Shown: positions 43,319 to 52,321 of the stretch, in pieces | How the letters are laid out: every line of letters starts with the position of its first letter | Numbering within the stretch: the stretch's first letter is position 1 | NCBI GenBank assembly: GCA_030540655.1 | Contig: JAUNVT010000005.1 | Location: forward strand, 1 to 61,677 | Direction of reading: 5' to 3' | Length of the DNA: 61,677 bases | DNA from: Rhodobacterales bacterium | Lineage (GTDB): Bacteria; Pseudomonadota; Alphaproteobacteria; Rhodobacterales; Rhodobacteraceae | Translations under genes and position numbers: made by a program | The notes under the pieces: model-generated | Told to the model about the DNA's origin: nothing | Database searches by the model: none | Seen by the model: the letters and a program-made list of their open reading frames with translations, nothing else

Positions 43319-43372
43319 TTATTGTGGATAACGGCGATAAGTTGTGGATGATATAAGCATTCACCACAATAA
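43319..43372. promoter_or_regulatory. DnaA-box-like repeats in the ybjN upstream region
   Basis: TGTGGATAA (43323-43331) is the perfect complement of TTATCCACA, the DnaA consensus. A second TGTGGATGA (43343-43351) sits exactly 20 bp on with one mismatch. TTATTGTGG (43319) and CCACAATAA (43364-43372) form a perfect 9-bp inverted repeat around both. The segment is AT-rich against a GC-rich background. Confidence 0.55.
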
Positions 43373-43439
43373 TTAGTCATTTTGCCAACCCATCTGAATG
43401 CGGCGCAGATGGGCTCACTTGCAAAGCACAGACAGCGAA

Positions 43440-43490
43440 CCGCCCGCCGGGATCCTGCAAGGGGGCGGCGGCGTGGATCCCGGCCGGGCG
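43440..43490 (-). repeat. Long hairpin downstream of ubiK
   Basis: GCCGGGATCC (43446-43455) and GGATCCCGGC (43475-43484) are a perfect 10-bp inverted repeat; with one bulged base the stem extends by CGCCC/GGGCG to about 15 bp. It begins 6 bp past the ubiK stop on the minus strand. No U-run follows, so it may be an mRNA end stabiliser or factor-dependent terminator. Confidence 0.55.
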
Positions 43491-43495
43491 CGGCA

Positions 43496-43750
43496 TCACC
43501 CCTGCTTTGACGGGCCCGCCTCCAGCGCGTCCAGGCGGGCTTTCAACGCGTCATTTTCCTCACGTGCCTTTTGCGCCATCGCACGCACGGCGTCGAATTC
43601 TTCGCGGGTGACAAAATTGCGGTCGGCAAGCCACCGGTCGATCATCGACGACATTGCCGTTTCGGCCTCCTGCCGCGCGCCCTGGGCTACGCCCATCGCA
43701 TTTGTCATCAACTGCGAAATGTCGTCCATCACCTTGTTACGGGTCTGCAT
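43496..43750 (-). CDS. ubiK: Ubiquinone biosynthesis accessory factor UbiK
   Basis: An 84-residue BMFP/YqiC-family protein, a small coiled-coil accessory factor that supports ubiquinone synthesis. It starts [20 protein letters not shown] and has the C-terminal coiled coil [35 protein letters not shown] precedes the ATG at 43750. It is divergent from lgt. Confidence 0.9.
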   Translation of the reverse strand: MQTRNKVMDDISQLMTNAMGVAQGARQEAETAMSSMIDRWLADRNFVTREEFDAVRAMAQKAREENDALKARLDALEAGPSKQG

Positions 43751-43869
43751 GTCTTGCCTCCGGAGGGCGTTGCCCAAGTTTCAACCTCCTCGCAATATGG
43801 GTGCACCGCGCGCCGATCACAAGCCGTGCGCGGTTGACTTCTGCGCCGCCGCGCGGCCATGTCTGCACG

Positions 43870-44757
43870 ATGCAGGCCATGATCCCATATCCCGACATTT
43901 CGCCCGAGATTTTCTCGATCTCGATCCTGGGCATGGAGTTTGCGCTGCGCTGGTATGCGCTGGCCTATATTGCTGGCATTCTGATCGGCTGGCGCATCAT
44001 TCTCGGTGCGGTGCGCAGACCTCAGCTGTGGCAAAAGCAACAGCCTGCCATGACGGCCAAACAGGTCGAGGATCTGCTGTTCTGGGCGATTCTGGGGATC
44101 ATCCTGGGCGGGCGGCTGGGCTTTGTGCTGTTTTATCAGCCGGGATATTATCTTTCGCGGCCTTTGGAGATTCTGAAGGTGTGGCAAGGCGGCATGTCGT
44201 TTCATGGCGGGCTGCTGGGCGTGGTGATCGCCTGCGCCGCGTTTTCCCTGCGGCACCGGCTGCGCACCCTGTCCGTGGGCGATCTGGTTTGCATGGCGGC
44301 GCCGGTCGGGCTTTTTCTGGGACGTATTGCCAACTTCATCAATGCCGAGTTGTGGGGCAGGCCCACGGACATGCCTTGGGGCGTGGCCTTTCCGGGGGCT
44401 GCCGCGCAGGATTGCCCTGATGTGATCGGCATCTGCGCGCGCCACCCCTCGCAGCTCTATGAGGCAATGCTGGAGGGGGTAATCCTCGGCGCTGTCCTTC
44501 TGTGGCTGGGCTACCGCCGCGGCGCGCTGAAGCGTCCGGGCTGGATCACCGGCTGCTTTTTCGTGGGTTACGGCGTGGCACGGTTCCTGGTCGAACTCTT
44601 TCGCGAGGCAGATGCGCAGTTCATGTCGGATGGCAATCCGCTGGGCCACGCGGTGCAGATCGGGGCGGGCTATGGGCTGTCCATGGGGCAAGTGCTTTCG
44701 CTTCCGATGATCGCGCTGGGGGTGATCCTGCTGGCCACGCGCCCCAAGGTGCCATGA
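43870..44757 (+). CDS. lgt: Prolipoprotein diacylglyceryl transferase
   Basis: Lgt transfers diacylglyceryl from phosphatidylglycerol to the lipobox Cys of prolipoproteins. The 295-residue protein is polytopic with about seven helices and has the Lgt signature [22 protein letters not shown] and the C-terminal [23 protein letters not shown] start at the ATG at 43870; upstream in-frame sequence lies in the antisense of ubiK. The next gene overlaps its stop by ATGA. Confidence 0.95.
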   Translation: MQAMIPYPDISPEIFSISILGMEFALRWYALAYIAGILIGWRIILGAVRRPQLWQKQQPAMTAKQVEDLLFWAILGIILGGRLGFVLFYQPGYYLSRPLEILKVWQGGMSFHGGLLGVVIACAAFSLRHRLRTLSVGDLVCMAAPVGLFLGRIANFINAELWGRPTDMPWGVAFPGAAAQDCPDVIGICARHPSQLYEAMLEGVILGAVLLWLGYRRGALKRPGWITGCFFVGYGVARFLVELFREADAQFMSDGNPLGHAVQIGAGYGLSMGQVLSLPMIALGVILLATRPKVP

Positions 44758-45812
44758 CGCCGCTGGCCCAGATCCTGATCGCCCAGATTACCGAAGCCGG
44801 GCCGATGACGCTGGCCGAATATATGGCGCAATGCCTGATGCACCCCCAGCATGGCTATTACGCGACGCGCGATCCCCTTGGCACTGCGGGCGATTTCATC
44901 ACCGCACCGGAGATCAGCCAGATGTTCGGGGAATTGCTCGGGCTGGCATTGGCGCAGGCCTGGCTGGATCAGGGCGCGCCGGCCCCTTTCGCGCTGGCCG
45001 AGCTGGGGCCGGGGCGCGGAACGCTGATGGCGGATGTGCTGCGGGCGACGCGGGGCGTGCCGGGGTTTCACGCCGCAGCCAAGGTTCATCTGGTCGAGGC
45101 ATCGCCCACACTGCGCGCTGCGCAAGCCGAAAGAGTGGAGAGCGCAGCATGGCACGACACGGTGCAAACATTGCCGGACCTGCCGCTGTTTCTGGTCGCC
45201 AATGAATTTTTCGACGCCTTGCCCATAAGGCAGGCACAGCGCGATGGCGCGCATTGGCGCGAGCGGATGGTGGGCCGCAAGGGCGATCGCCTGATCCCCG
45301 GCCTCAGCGGGCCCACGGCCATGCCGCCGCTTGCGCATAGGGTGGCCGATACGCAGGAAGGCGATATTGTCGAGTTCTCGCCTGCTGCCGCGCAGATTGC
45401 CAATCATATCGGCGGGCAGATCGCAGAGCGTGGCGGTGCCGCCCTGATCGTGGATTACGGCGACTGGCGCGCGCAGGGAGACACGTTTCAGGCGCTGCGC
45501 GCGCACGCACCCGCCGATCCCTTTGACGCGCCCGGCATGGCTGATCTGACCGCGCATGTGGATTTCGAGGCGCTGGCGCTGGCCGCCGCCCCCGCCCGTC
45601 ACACACGCATCACCGCTCAGGGCGTATTTCTGGAGCGGCTGGGCATCACGCCGCGCGCCCGGAAACTGGCAGGCACACTGGCCGGCGCAGCGCTTGAGGC
45701 GCATGTGGCCGCACATCGCCGCTTGACCCACCCTTCGGAAATGGGAACTCTGTTCAAAGTGATGGGCCTTTACCCTGAGGGCGCCGCGCCGCCGCCGGGA
45801 TTATCCGAATGA
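44754..45812 (+). CDS. MidA/NDUFAF7-like SAM-dependent methyltransferase
   Basis: A 352-residue class I methyltransferase-like protein of the DUF185/MidA group; the mitochondrial homolog NDUFAF7 methylates a complex I subunit. The N-terminal [41 protein letters not shown] is the family start, then [15 protein letters not shown] is the SAM loop, and [14 protein letters not shown] follows. It overlaps lgt and pgeF by ATGA and is thus co-translated with both. Confidence 0.9.
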   Translation: MTPLAQILIAQITEAGPMTLAEYMAQCLMHPQHGYYATRDPLGTAGDFITAPEISQMFGELLGLALAQAWLDQGAPAPFALAELGPGRGTLMADVLRATRGVPGFHAAAKVHLVEASPTLRAAQAERVESAAWHDTVQTLPDLPLFLVANEFFDALPIRQAQRDGAHWRERMVGRKGDRLIPGLSGPTAMPPLAHRVADTQEGDIVEFSPAAAQIANHIGGQIAERGGAALIVDYGDWRAQGDTFQALRAHAPADPFDAPGMADLTAHVDFEALALAAAPARHTRITAQGVFLERLGITPRARKLAGTLAGAALEAHVAAHRRLTHPSEMGTLFKVMGLYPEGAAPPPGLSE

Positions 45813-46576
45813 CGCTGGAAATTCTGACTGCCGACAGCCTTGCTCCCCTGCGCCATGGGTTCTTTACCCGGCGGGGCGGCGCGTCTTCGGGCATCTTTAC
45901 CGGGTTGAATTGCGGGTTGGGGTCCTCGGATCAGCAGGAAATCGTCAGTATCAACCGCGCCCGCGTCGCGGAGGCGATGCAGGTGCCGCCGGATCATCTT
46001 CTGACGGTATATCAAACTCACTCGGCCACGGCCCTGACTGCCGATGCGGCCATCAGCGCGCCCATCGCCGAGCGCCCCCGCGCCGACGCGCTGGTGACGG
46101 CGACGCCGGGGCTGGCTCTGGCCGTGCTGACCGCAGATTGCCAGCCGGTGCTGTTTGCCGATATGCAGGCGGGCGTGGTGGGCGCGGCCCATGCGGGATG
46201 GCGCGGCGCGCTGGACGGTGTGCTGGAGGCAACGCTGGACGCGATGGAGGAACTGGGCGCCACTCGCGCCAACACTGCCGCAGTCATCGGTCCCGCGATC
46301 AGTCAGGTGGCCTATGAGGTGGATGCCGGATTCACGGATGCCTTTCTGGCGGCCGACCCGGCAAACGCGCGTTTCTTCGAGCAGGGTGCGCCGGGCAAGA
46401 TGCAGTTCGATCTGCCCGGCTATGGGCTTGCGCGGCTGCGCGCGGCGGGCATCGGACAGGCCGAATGGACCGGCCATTGCACCTATGCGGAGGAGGACCG
46501 GTTTTACTCCTACCGCCGCGCCACCCATCGGGGCGAGGCCGATTACGGCCGCCAGATCGCAGCGATCCGGTTATAG
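45809..46576 (+). CDS. pgeF: Peptidoglycan editing factor PgeF (YfiH family)
   Basis: A 255-residue YfiH-family enzyme that removes mis-incorporated amino acids (L-Ser) from peptidoglycan precursors; earlier called laccase-domain. Metal and active-site residues lie in QTHSATAL, TADCQPVLFA and AAHAGWRGALDG, with the C-terminal CTYAEEDRFYSYRRATHRG. It is the third gene of the lgt unit, so cell-envelope functions are grouped. It ends 2 bp from the lrp gene tail. Confidence 0.93.
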   Translation: MTLEILTADSLAPLRHGFFTRRGGASSGIFTGLNCGLGSSDQQEIVSINRARVAEAMQVPPDHLLTVYQTHSATALTADAAISAPIAERPRADALVTATPGLALAVLTADCQPVLFADMQAGVVGAAHAGWRGALDGVLEATLDAMEELGATRANTAAVIGPAISQVAYEVDAGFTDAFLAADPANARFFEQGAPGKMQFDLPGYGLARLRAAGIGQAEWTGHCTYAEEDRFYSYRRATHRGEADYGRQIAAIRL

Positions 46577-46577
46577 A

Positions 46578-47078
46578 TCAGGCGTCGCGCGCCAGCCTTG
46601 CCTCCAGTATATCAAAAGGCACCCCGGGTTCGTCTTTGGCGCCGCGAATGACCAGCGCCGTCTTGACGCTGGCCACGTTGCTGGCGGCTGTCAGTTCCTC
46701 GGTCAGAAAGCGCTGAAATGTGCTGAGGTCGGGCGCTACGCATTTCAGGATGAAATCAACCTCACCATTCAGCATGTGACACTCGCGCACCAGCGGCCAG
46801 TCGCGGCAGCGTGTCTCAAACGCAGTCAGATCCGCCTCGGCCTGGCTCTGCAAGCCGACATTGGCAAAAACCTGCACCTCAAACCCAAGCTCCCGCGGGT
46901 CCACATCGGCGTGATAACCGCGGATCAACCCCGCTTCCTCCAATGTGCGCACGCGGCGCAGGCAGGGCGGGGCAGAGATTCCGACCCGCTTGGCAAGCTC
47001 CACATTGGTCATGCGGCCATCGGCCTGAAGCTCCGCCAGGATCTTGCGGTCGATAGGGTCCAGACGGGTTGTGGCCAT
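46578..47078 (-). CDS. lrp: Lrp/AsnC-family transcriptional regulator
   Basis: A 166-residue regulator: N-terminal HTH (LDPIDRKILAELQADGRMTNVELAKRVGISAPPCLRRVRTLEE) and C-terminal RAM/AsnC ligand domain (about 65-150). It is divergent from trxB over a 203-bp gap that contains TTGCGCAA palindromes, which may be its operators. The ATG at 47078 begins MATTRLDPIDRK. Its effector amino acid is unknown. Confidence 0.92.
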   Translation of the reverse strand: MATTRLDPIDRKILAELQADGRMTNVELAKRVGISAPPCLRRVRTLEEAGLIRGYHADVDPRELGFEVQVFANVGLQSQAEADLTAFETRCRDWPLVRECHMLNGEVDFILKCVAPDLSTFQRFLTEELTAASNVASVKTALVIRGAKDEPGVPFDILEARLARDA

Positions 47079-47129
47079 TATAGCTTTATCCTCAAACGAA
47101 TTCGCGATTGTTATATCAACCACGCATGA

Positions 47130-47169
47130 TTGCGCAACATTCTTTCGGCGCTGCGCAAGATACTTGCGC
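47130..47169. promoter_or_regulatory. TTGCGCAA palindromes, candidate Lrp operators
   Basis: TTGCGCAA (47130-47137) is a perfect 8-bp palindrome, and GCGCAAG-ATA-CTTGCGC (47153-47169) is a perfect 7-bp inverted repeat with a 3-bp centre. Both lie between lrp and trxB. Repeated core TGCGCAA suggests one dimeric regulator binding twice. Confidence 0.5.
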
Positions 47170-47281
47170 GATCTATGCCTGCCCCTCACTAAATGCAAGT
47201 CCGCATTGCGGGGGGTTTTGCCTCCGCGCCCCCCGGTCTATATCAAGGCCATCGCATACAGACCATCAAAGGGGCGGGCAC

Positions 47282-48274
47282 ATGGCCAAGACGAAAAAGA
47301 CCAAGGTTCTGATCATCGGTTCCGGCCCTGCGGGATATACCGCCGCCATTTATGCCAGCCGCGCCATGCTGAACCCGATCCTGGTGCAGGGGATCGAACC
47401 CGGCGGCCAGCTGACCACCACGACCGAGGTGGAGAACTGGCCCGGGGATACCGAGGTGCAGGGCCCCGATCTGATGATCCGGATGGAGGCGCACGCAAAA
47501 GCGATGGGCGCCGAGATCATTGGTGATATCATCAGCCGCATCGATTTCAGCAAGCGGCCTTATGTCTGCCAGTCCGACAGCGGCACGGAATATGTGGCGG
47601 AGGCCATCATCCTCTGCACCGGTGCGCGCGCCAAATGGCTGGGCCTGCCCAGCGAGGAAAAATTCAAGGGATTTGGCGTCAGCGCCTGCGCCACTTGCGA
47701 CGGATTCTTCTATCGCGGGCAGGAAATCGTTGTGGTCGGCGGTGGCAATACGGCGGTCGAGGAGGCGCTCTTCCTGACCAATTTCGCCTCCAAGGTCACG
47801 CTGATCCACCGGCGCGATGAATTGCGCGCCGAGCGCATCCTGATCGACCGGCTGGAGAAGAACCCCAAGATTCACCCTTTGTGGTTCCACGAGCTGGACG
47901 AGGTCTATGGCACCGACGCGCCGCTGGGCGTCGAGGGTGTCAGGGCCCGGCACACGCAGACTGGCGCCATCACTGACATCCCGGTCAAGGGCGTTTTCAT
48001 CGCCATCGGCCACGCGCCGTCCAATGAACTGGTCAAGGATGTGCTGGAGACGCATATGGGTGGCTATGTCGTCACCAAACCGGGCAGCACCGAAACCTCC
48101 CTGCCCGGCGTTTTTGCCGCCGGCGATCTGACCGATCACATATATCGCCAGGCGGTCACCAGTGCCGGCATGGGCTGCATGGCGGCACTGGATGCAGAAC
48201 GCTGGCTGGCGGAACATGGCATGGCCGAGAACGAGGATGTGGTCGAGGCGGCGCCCGAGGCCGTCCGCGCGTGA
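47282..48274 (+). CDS. trxB: Thioredoxin reductase
   Basis: TrxB reduces thioredoxin using NADPH and FAD. The 330-residue enzyme has the FAD motif [16 protein letters not shown], the redox-active C136-A-T-C139 in [12 protein letters not shown], the NADPH-binding [13 protein letters not shown] and the C-terminal [33 protein letters not shown]. It overlaps rraB's GTG start by 4 bp. A 203-bp gap with palindromes precedes it. Confidence 0.96.
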   Translation: MAKTKKTKVLIIGSGPAGYTAAIYASRAMLNPILVQGIEPGGQLTTTTEVENWPGDTEVQGPDLMIRMEAHAKAMGAEIIGDIISRIDFSKRPYVCQSDSGTEYVAEAIILCTGARAKWLGLPSEEKFKGFGVSACATCDGFFYRGQEIVVVGGGNTAVEEALFLTNFASKVTLIHRRDELRAERILIDRLEKNPKIHPLWFHELDEVYGTDAPLGVEGVRARHTQTGAITDIPVKGVFIAIGHAPSNELVKDVLETHMGGYVVTKPGSTETSLPGVFAAGDLTDHIYRQAVTSAGMGCMAALDAERWLAEHGMAENEDVVEAAPEAVRA

Positions 48275-48597
48275 CACATGATTATACCGCCCAGCGCGCG
48301 GAAACCTACGCAGTGTTTCAGGATATCCAGTCTGAGGCGGAGCTGCCTGACACGGGCGATATCGATTATGCCTTTACTGCGCAAAACAATGCCGATTGGG
48401 ACGCGGCCGAGGCGGCGCTGGCGGAGGCCGGATTTGACTGCGCGCGCATTCCGGACGAGCAAGGCACCCCTTACCTTGCCGCCTGCCTGCCCGATCAGCC
48501 GCTGACCGCAATGGCCATCTGGCTGGGCGAGGAGGCGGCAACGCAGCTTGCTCTTGCCCATGGCTTTGTGCCTGATGGGTGGGGCTTTTCTGCATAG
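48271..48597 (+). CDS. rraB: RraB-like ribonuclease E inhibitor-family protein
   Basis: A 108-residue RraB-domain protein, acidic (many D/E), with [27 protein letters not shown]. RraB in E. coli binds and inhibits RNase E. GTG at 48271 overlaps the trxB stop. It ends at a TAG within a small AGGGC/GCCCT hairpin (48596-48610) that also contains the convergent GT10 stop. Whether it inhibits RNase E here is untested. Confidence 0.82.
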   Translation: MTHDYTAQRAETYAVFQDIQSEAELPDTGDIDYAFTAQNNADWDAAEAALAEAGFDCARIPDEQGTPYLAACLPDQPLTAMAIWLGEEAATQLALAHGFVPDGWGFSA

Positions 48598-48602
48598 GGC
48601 CG

Positions 48603-49469
48603 TCAGCCCTCAAGCACGGCCCGCGCCGCGCGTCCATAAAGATCGCCATAATGGGCCGCGACAGGCTGTATCGCTTTCAGCGCAGGCAGCCTTGCGGCAT
48701 ATTCCGCCCCCGAGGCTGAAAGGATCGCGGCGCGCAGATCAGCCTCGCTCTCACAAATGATCATGGCGGAAGTGTCTATGAAATCGCCAATATTGGGGCA
48801 GCCCCAATAGATCGGCACAGTCCCGCAGAGGATGGCATCGATCAACTTTTCGGTGAAATAATTGCGCTCGCGCACGTTTTCGATCACCACAGAAAAGCGG
48901 TAGGGTGCAAGCCCCTCGGATTTGGGTCCGAAGGGTTTGTAGCCTCCCCCCATCACATCCAGCTTCGCGGCGCCCATCGAACTGGCCCAGTCCGCCAGCC
49001 GGTGCCGCAGCTTATGCCCCGTTTGGCTCTTTTTTGCCGAGGCGATAAGGGAGGTCATGCGTGATTTGGAGACATCCAGCTCACGCCACTCGGGCACCCA
49101 AGTGCTCCCGAAAGGCAGGAAAACGCCATTGGGAATGGCGTCGAGCAGCGTCTCATCCTGGCTCAGCACCCTGTAAAACCGCCGGTGAAACCAGCGCAGC
49201 GCACGCAGATGCGCCCCATGAATGACCGAAGGCTCCACCACCGCGATCGACACCCGCGCGGGCGTGCCGAACCCTGTGCGCCAGAAATGCGACTTGCGCG
49301 AGAAGACCAGCAGATGGTCCTGCGGCCTCAGATCGCGCAGCCTGCGCCCTTCGATCCCGTCCGGTGCTCCGAGCGGCCATATCAGCGCCTTGAGCGAGAC
49401 GTTGCCCGGACGCGGCCCCAGCTTCATGTGAAAGGGCAGGATTGCGACAGTCGGCGCGGATCTGGGCAT
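48603..49469 (-). CDS. GT10-family (fucosyltransferase-like) glycosyltransferase
   Basis: A 288-residue glycosyltransferase with the GT10 C-terminal signature YRFSVVIENVRERNYFTEKLIDAILCGTVPIYWG, which binds the GDP-sugar donor. It lacks a membrane helix. GT10 enzymes transfer fucose or a related sugar, usually to lipopolysaccharide or glycans. No sugar-nucleotide synthesis or polysaccharide genes surround it. The terminator of the hsp20 unit lies just upstream of its start. Confidence 0.85.
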   Translation of the reverse strand: MPRSAPTVAILPFHMKLGPRPGNVSLKALIWPLGAPDGIEGRRLRDLRPQDHLLVFSRKSHFWRTGFGTPARVSIAVVEPSVIHGAHLRALRWFHRRFYRVLSQDETLLDAIPNGVFLPFGSTWVPEWRELDVSKSRMTSLIASAKKSQTGHKLRHRLADWASSMGAAKLDVMGGGYKPFGPKSEGLAPYRFSVVIENVRERNYFTEKLIDAILCGTVPIYWGCPNIGDFIDTSAMIICESEADLRAAILSASGAEYAARLPALKAIQPVAAHYGDLYGRAARAVLEG

Positions 49470-49505
49470 GGATCATCCTTTTGCAGACACGCGCCTCTTA
49501 GGCAT

Positions 49506-49536
49506 AAAAAAGCGCACCGGCAACATACCGATGCGC
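49506..49536 (-). terminator. Rho-independent terminator after DUF1150-hsp20 unit
   Basis: On the minus strand GCGCA...CGG...CCG...TGCGC forms a stem (49536-49512, one mismatch) followed by six U (49511-49506). It lies 68 bp past the DUF1150 stop and separates it from the GT10 gene. Confidence 0.8.
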
Positions 49537-49604
49537 GTCTGGTTGGTTATGCCGCGTCGTTCATGACCCTGGCTGCCCGGGTCGCGAGCGCGCCGCCTGG
49601 CGGG

Positions 49605-49832
49605 TCAATGAACGGTAACAGGATCCAGATCGTGCTGGCGCGCCAGAACAAACGCCATCTTGCGATCACTGACCAGCGCCAGACGCTCGCCCTCTTCGCT
49701 ATGGACCGCATAGAGCGTCTTCAACTCGCCCACCTGGCTCTGCACTTCCTTGGGCAGATCCTTGACGGCAACCGAGCGGACATAGGCGATGCGGTGGCCC
49801 GGCTCGTGCGGAAATTCGAATTCGGTATTCAT
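49605..49832 (-). CDS. DUF1150-family protein
   Basis: A 75-residue DUF1150 protein, found in alphaproteobacteria next to small heat-shock protein genes. Visible family features are HRIAYVRSVAVKDLPKEVQ and LALVSDRKMAFVLARQHDL. It follows hsp20 by 18 bp on the same strand and precedes a terminator, so it is likely expressed as a heat-shock partner. Function is unknown. Confidence 0.88.
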   Translation of the reverse strand: MNTEFEFPHEPGHRIAYVRSVAVKDLPKEVQSQVGELKTLYAVHSEEGERLALVSDRKMAFVLARQHDLDPVTVH

Positions 49833-49850
49833 GATCGTATTCTCCTCAGG

Positions 49851-50270
49851 TTATTGGCCGCGTTTTGTAATCTTGATCGTCTGCACGACCGTTTCCGGAA
49901 CCGCCCGGGTCAGGTCAATATGGAGCAAACCATTTTCCATGATCGCTGCCCCGGCTTCGACGCCGTCTGCCAGAATGAAGCTGCGCTGAAACTGGCGCGC
50001 GGCAATGCCGCGGTGCAAAAATACCCGCTCGCAGATGTCAACGGACTGACGGCCACGGATCACCAGCTGCCGGTCCTCGACCGTGACAGAAAGATCATCC
50101 TCGCCAAATCCTGCGACCGCCAGCGTGATGCGGTAGGAGTTTTCCGATGTCTGTTCGATGTTGAAGGGCGGATACCCTTCGTTTCCGGATTTCGCACTGC
50201 GTTCAAGCAGGCGCTCCAGCTGGTCGAACCCCAGCATGTAGGGGTGTGCCCCCAAGGTCATCTTCGTCAT
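49851..50270 (-). CDS. ibpA: Small heat-shock protein Hsp20 (IbpA type)
   Basis: A 139-residue alpha-crystallin-domain chaperone that holds unfolding proteins. Core: YPPFNIEQTSENSYRITLAVAGFGEDDLSVTVEDRQLVIRGRQ, then the FQRSFILADGVEAGAAIMENGLLHIDLTR end of the domain. A heat-shock-type promoter lies 72-103 bp upstream. It is first in the unit with DUF1150. Confidence 0.94.
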   Translation of the reverse strand: MTKMTLGAHPYMLGFDQLERLLERSAKSGNEGYPPFNIEQTSENSYRITLAVAGFGEDDLSVTVEDRQLVIRGRQSVDICERVFLHRGIAARQFQRSFILADGVEAGAAIMENGLLHIDLTRAVPETVVQTIKITKRGQ

Positions 50271-50341
50271 GTGCCACGTCCTTATTCAAGCGACTGGTCT
50301 GGTTCCGCGCCATCCCGGTTCGGCAATGGTGCTATGCATCG

Positions 50342-50373
50342 AATATGGGTCGCCAACCATTTGGGTGCAAGGG
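50342..50373 (-). promoter_or_regulatory. RpoH-type heat-shock promoter of hsp20
   Basis: On the minus strand CCCTTG (50373-50368) and ACCCATATT (50350-50342) are separated by 17 bases, close to the sigma-32 pattern CTTG ... CCCCAT. The predicted leader of about 65 nt includes a UCGCU before the AAGGA Shine-Dalgarno. Confidence 0.65.
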
Positions 50374-50467
50374 CTATGCGGAACGGCATTTTGCGCATAT
50401 GATGAAAAGGCCCGCAGCCGTGTCTTGACGGCGGTGCCCGGATGCCACCTCAAGGAATGATACGGAC

Positions 50468-50692
50468 ATGAACGCCTATAGTGAGCTTTCGATGAAGTCG
50501 GACGAAGTCCTGCGCATCGAGTTGGAGCAGTTCCGCCGCGAGCATCGCGATCTGGACGAGGCAATTCACGCGCTGGAGCAGCGGGCCGAGCGGGATCCGC
50601 TGACCGTCAAAAGGCTCAAGCAGCAAAAGCTGCGTTTGAAGGATCGCATTTCCTATATAGAAGACCGCCTGCTGCCCGATATCATCGCCTGA
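50468..50692 (+). CDS. DUF465 (YdcH-like) small coiled-coil protein
   Basis: A 74-residue YdcH/DUF465-family protein made of two helices: VLRIELEQFRREHRDLDEAIHALEQ and LTVKRLKQQKLRLKDRISYIED. The family has no known role. It is divergent from hsp20 across a 197-bp gap and precedes purE by 74 bp. Confidence 0.9.
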   Translation: MNAYSELSMKSDEVLRIELEQFRREHRDLDEAIHALEQRAERDPLTVKRLKQQKLRLKDRISYIEDRLLPDIIA

Positions 50693-50766
50693 TCCGGCTG
50701 CGTGGGCAGTAGACGCGCCCTGCCTGCCCGCCTATGCTGCGCGCCTGAATCAACGGGGAATGCAGA

Positions 50767-51255
50767 ATGCCGCAGGTCGAGGTCGGGATCATCATGGGCA
50801 GTCAGTCGGACTGGCCCACCATGAAGGAGGCGGCCGATATCCTCGATGCGCTGGATGTGCCTTACGAGCTGCGTATCGTATCGGCTCACCGCACCCCGGA
50901 CCGTTTATGGGCCTATGGGGCGGGTGCCGCCGGGCGGGGATTGAAAGCGATTATCGCAGGGGCGGGCGGCGCGGCGCATCTGCCCGGTATGATGGCATCG
51001 AAAACGCGCGTTCCGGTCATTGGCGTGCCGGTACAGACGCGCGCTCTTTCTGGCGTTGACAGCCTCTATTCCATCGTCCAGATGCCCAAGGGATTTCCGG
51101 TTGCCACGATGGCCATAGGGGCTGCGGGCGCGGCCAACGCCGGCCTGATGGCGGCCGCGATACTCGCCAATGGCGATACGGCACTGGCGCAGCGGCTGGA
51201 TGACTGGCGCGCGGCGCTCTCTGCCTCCATCCCCGAGGAGCCTTGCAATGACTGA
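50767..51255 (+). CDS. purE: N5-carboxyaminoimidazole ribonucleotide mutase PurE
   Basis: PurE class I moves the carboxyl group from N5-CAIR to CAIR in purine synthesis. The 162-residue protein has [27 protein letters not shown] and [32 protein letters not shown] precedes the ATG. It overlaps purK by 8 bp. Confidence 0.96.
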   Translation: MPQVEVGIIMGSQSDWPTMKEAADILDALDVPYELRIVSAHRTPDRLWAYGAGAAGRGLKAIIAGAGGAAHLPGMMASKTRVPVIGVPVQTRALSGVDSLYSIVQMPKGFPVATMAIGAAGAANAGLMAAAILANGDTALAQRLDDWRAALSASIPEEPCND

Positions 51256-52321
51256 TGCTTTGAAAACCGGCGCCACCATCGGCATCCTTGGCGGCGGGCA
51301 ACTGGGCCGTATGCTGTCGGTCGCAGCCTCGCGTCTGGGCTTTCGTACCTGCATATTCGAGCCGGGCGCGGATTGCCCTGCATCGCATGTCGCAAACCGG
51401 CACATTGCCGCGCCTTTCGAGGATGAGCGCGCTTTGCGCGATTTCGCGGCTGCCTGCGATGTCATCACTTTTGAATTCGAGAACATCCCCACCTCTGCCT
51501 TGGATATTCTGGAGCAGCTGCGCCCGGTCCACCCCAATCGCATGGCTTTGCGGATCAGTCAGGACCGGCTGGTGGAGAAAGCCTTCCTGAACGATCTGGG
51601 CTTGCAGACCGCTCCTTATGCGGCCGTGGATGACGAAGTGGACATCGCGGAGGCGATGGGTGAAATCGGCCTGCCCGCCATTTTGAAAACCCGCCGCTTT
51701 GGCTATGACGGCAAGGGGCAGATGCGGCTGCACACATCCGGGGATGCCGAAGGCGCGCTGGCGGGGCTGAACGGCGTCCCCGGCATATATGAGGGGTTTG
51801 TCGCGTTCAGCCACGAGGTGTCAGTCATTGCCGCGCGCAATGCCGCGGGCGATGTATCGGCCTTTGATCCGGGGCAGAACGTACATGAGCATGGTATCCT
51901 GCGCCGCACCACCATCCCCGCGCGCCTGACCCCCGCGCAACGCAGCGATGCCGTGCTGCTGGCGGCGAAGATCCTGAACAAGCTGAATTATGTCGGTGTC
52001 ATAGGGGTGGAGCTGTTCGTCATCCCTGCCGGACTGATCGTGAACGAGATTGCCCCGCGCGTGCATAATTCCGGCCACTGGACGCAGAATGGCTGCACTG
52101 TCGATCAGTTCGAGCAGCATATCCGCGCCGTGGCCGGATGGCCGCTGGGCGATGGCAAACGGCACTCCAACGTGGTGATGGAAAACCTGATCGGCGATGA
52201 CATGGACCGCGTCGCGGATCTGGCCCGCGATGGCGCCTGCGCGCTGCATCTATACGGCAAGGCCGAGGTCAAACCGGGCCGCAAGATGGGCCATGTCAAC
52301 CGGGTGACCGGCCCGGCCTAG
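51248..52321 (+). CDS. purK: N5-carboxyaminoimidazole ribonucleotide synthase PurK
   Basis: PurK is the ATP-grasp enzyme making N5-CAIR from AIR, bicarbonate and ATP. The 357-residue protein begins [22 protein letters not shown], has the ATP-grasp [13 protein letters not shown] loop and ends with [17 protein letters not shown]. It is coupled to purE. Its TAG and the convergent rnr TAG share the palindrome CTAG at 52318-52321. Confidence 0.96.
   Translation: MTDALKTGATIGILGGGQLGRMLSVAASRLGFRTCIFEPGADCPASHVANRHIAAPFEDERALRDFAAACDVITFEFENIPTSALDILEQLRPVHPNRMALRISQDRLVEKAFLNDLGLQTAPYAAVDDEVDIAEAMGEIGLPAILKTRRFGYDGKGQMRLHTSGDAEGALAGLNGVPGIYEGFVAFSHEVSVIAARNAAGDVSAFDPGQNVHEHGILRRTTIPARLTPAQRSDAVLLAAKILNKLNYVGVIGVELFVIPAGLIVNEIAPRVHNSGHWTQNGCTVDQFEQHIRAVAGWPLGDGKRHSNVVMENLIGDDMDRVADLARDGACALHLYGKAEVKPGRKMGHVNRVTGPA

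Noticed and set aside
43319..43372. Chromosome replication origin
   Set aside because: Only one perfect DnaA box and no origin-type neighbours (dnaA, dnaN, parAB, hemE) or AT-rich unwinding region of usual size. Kept as a possible regulatory site.
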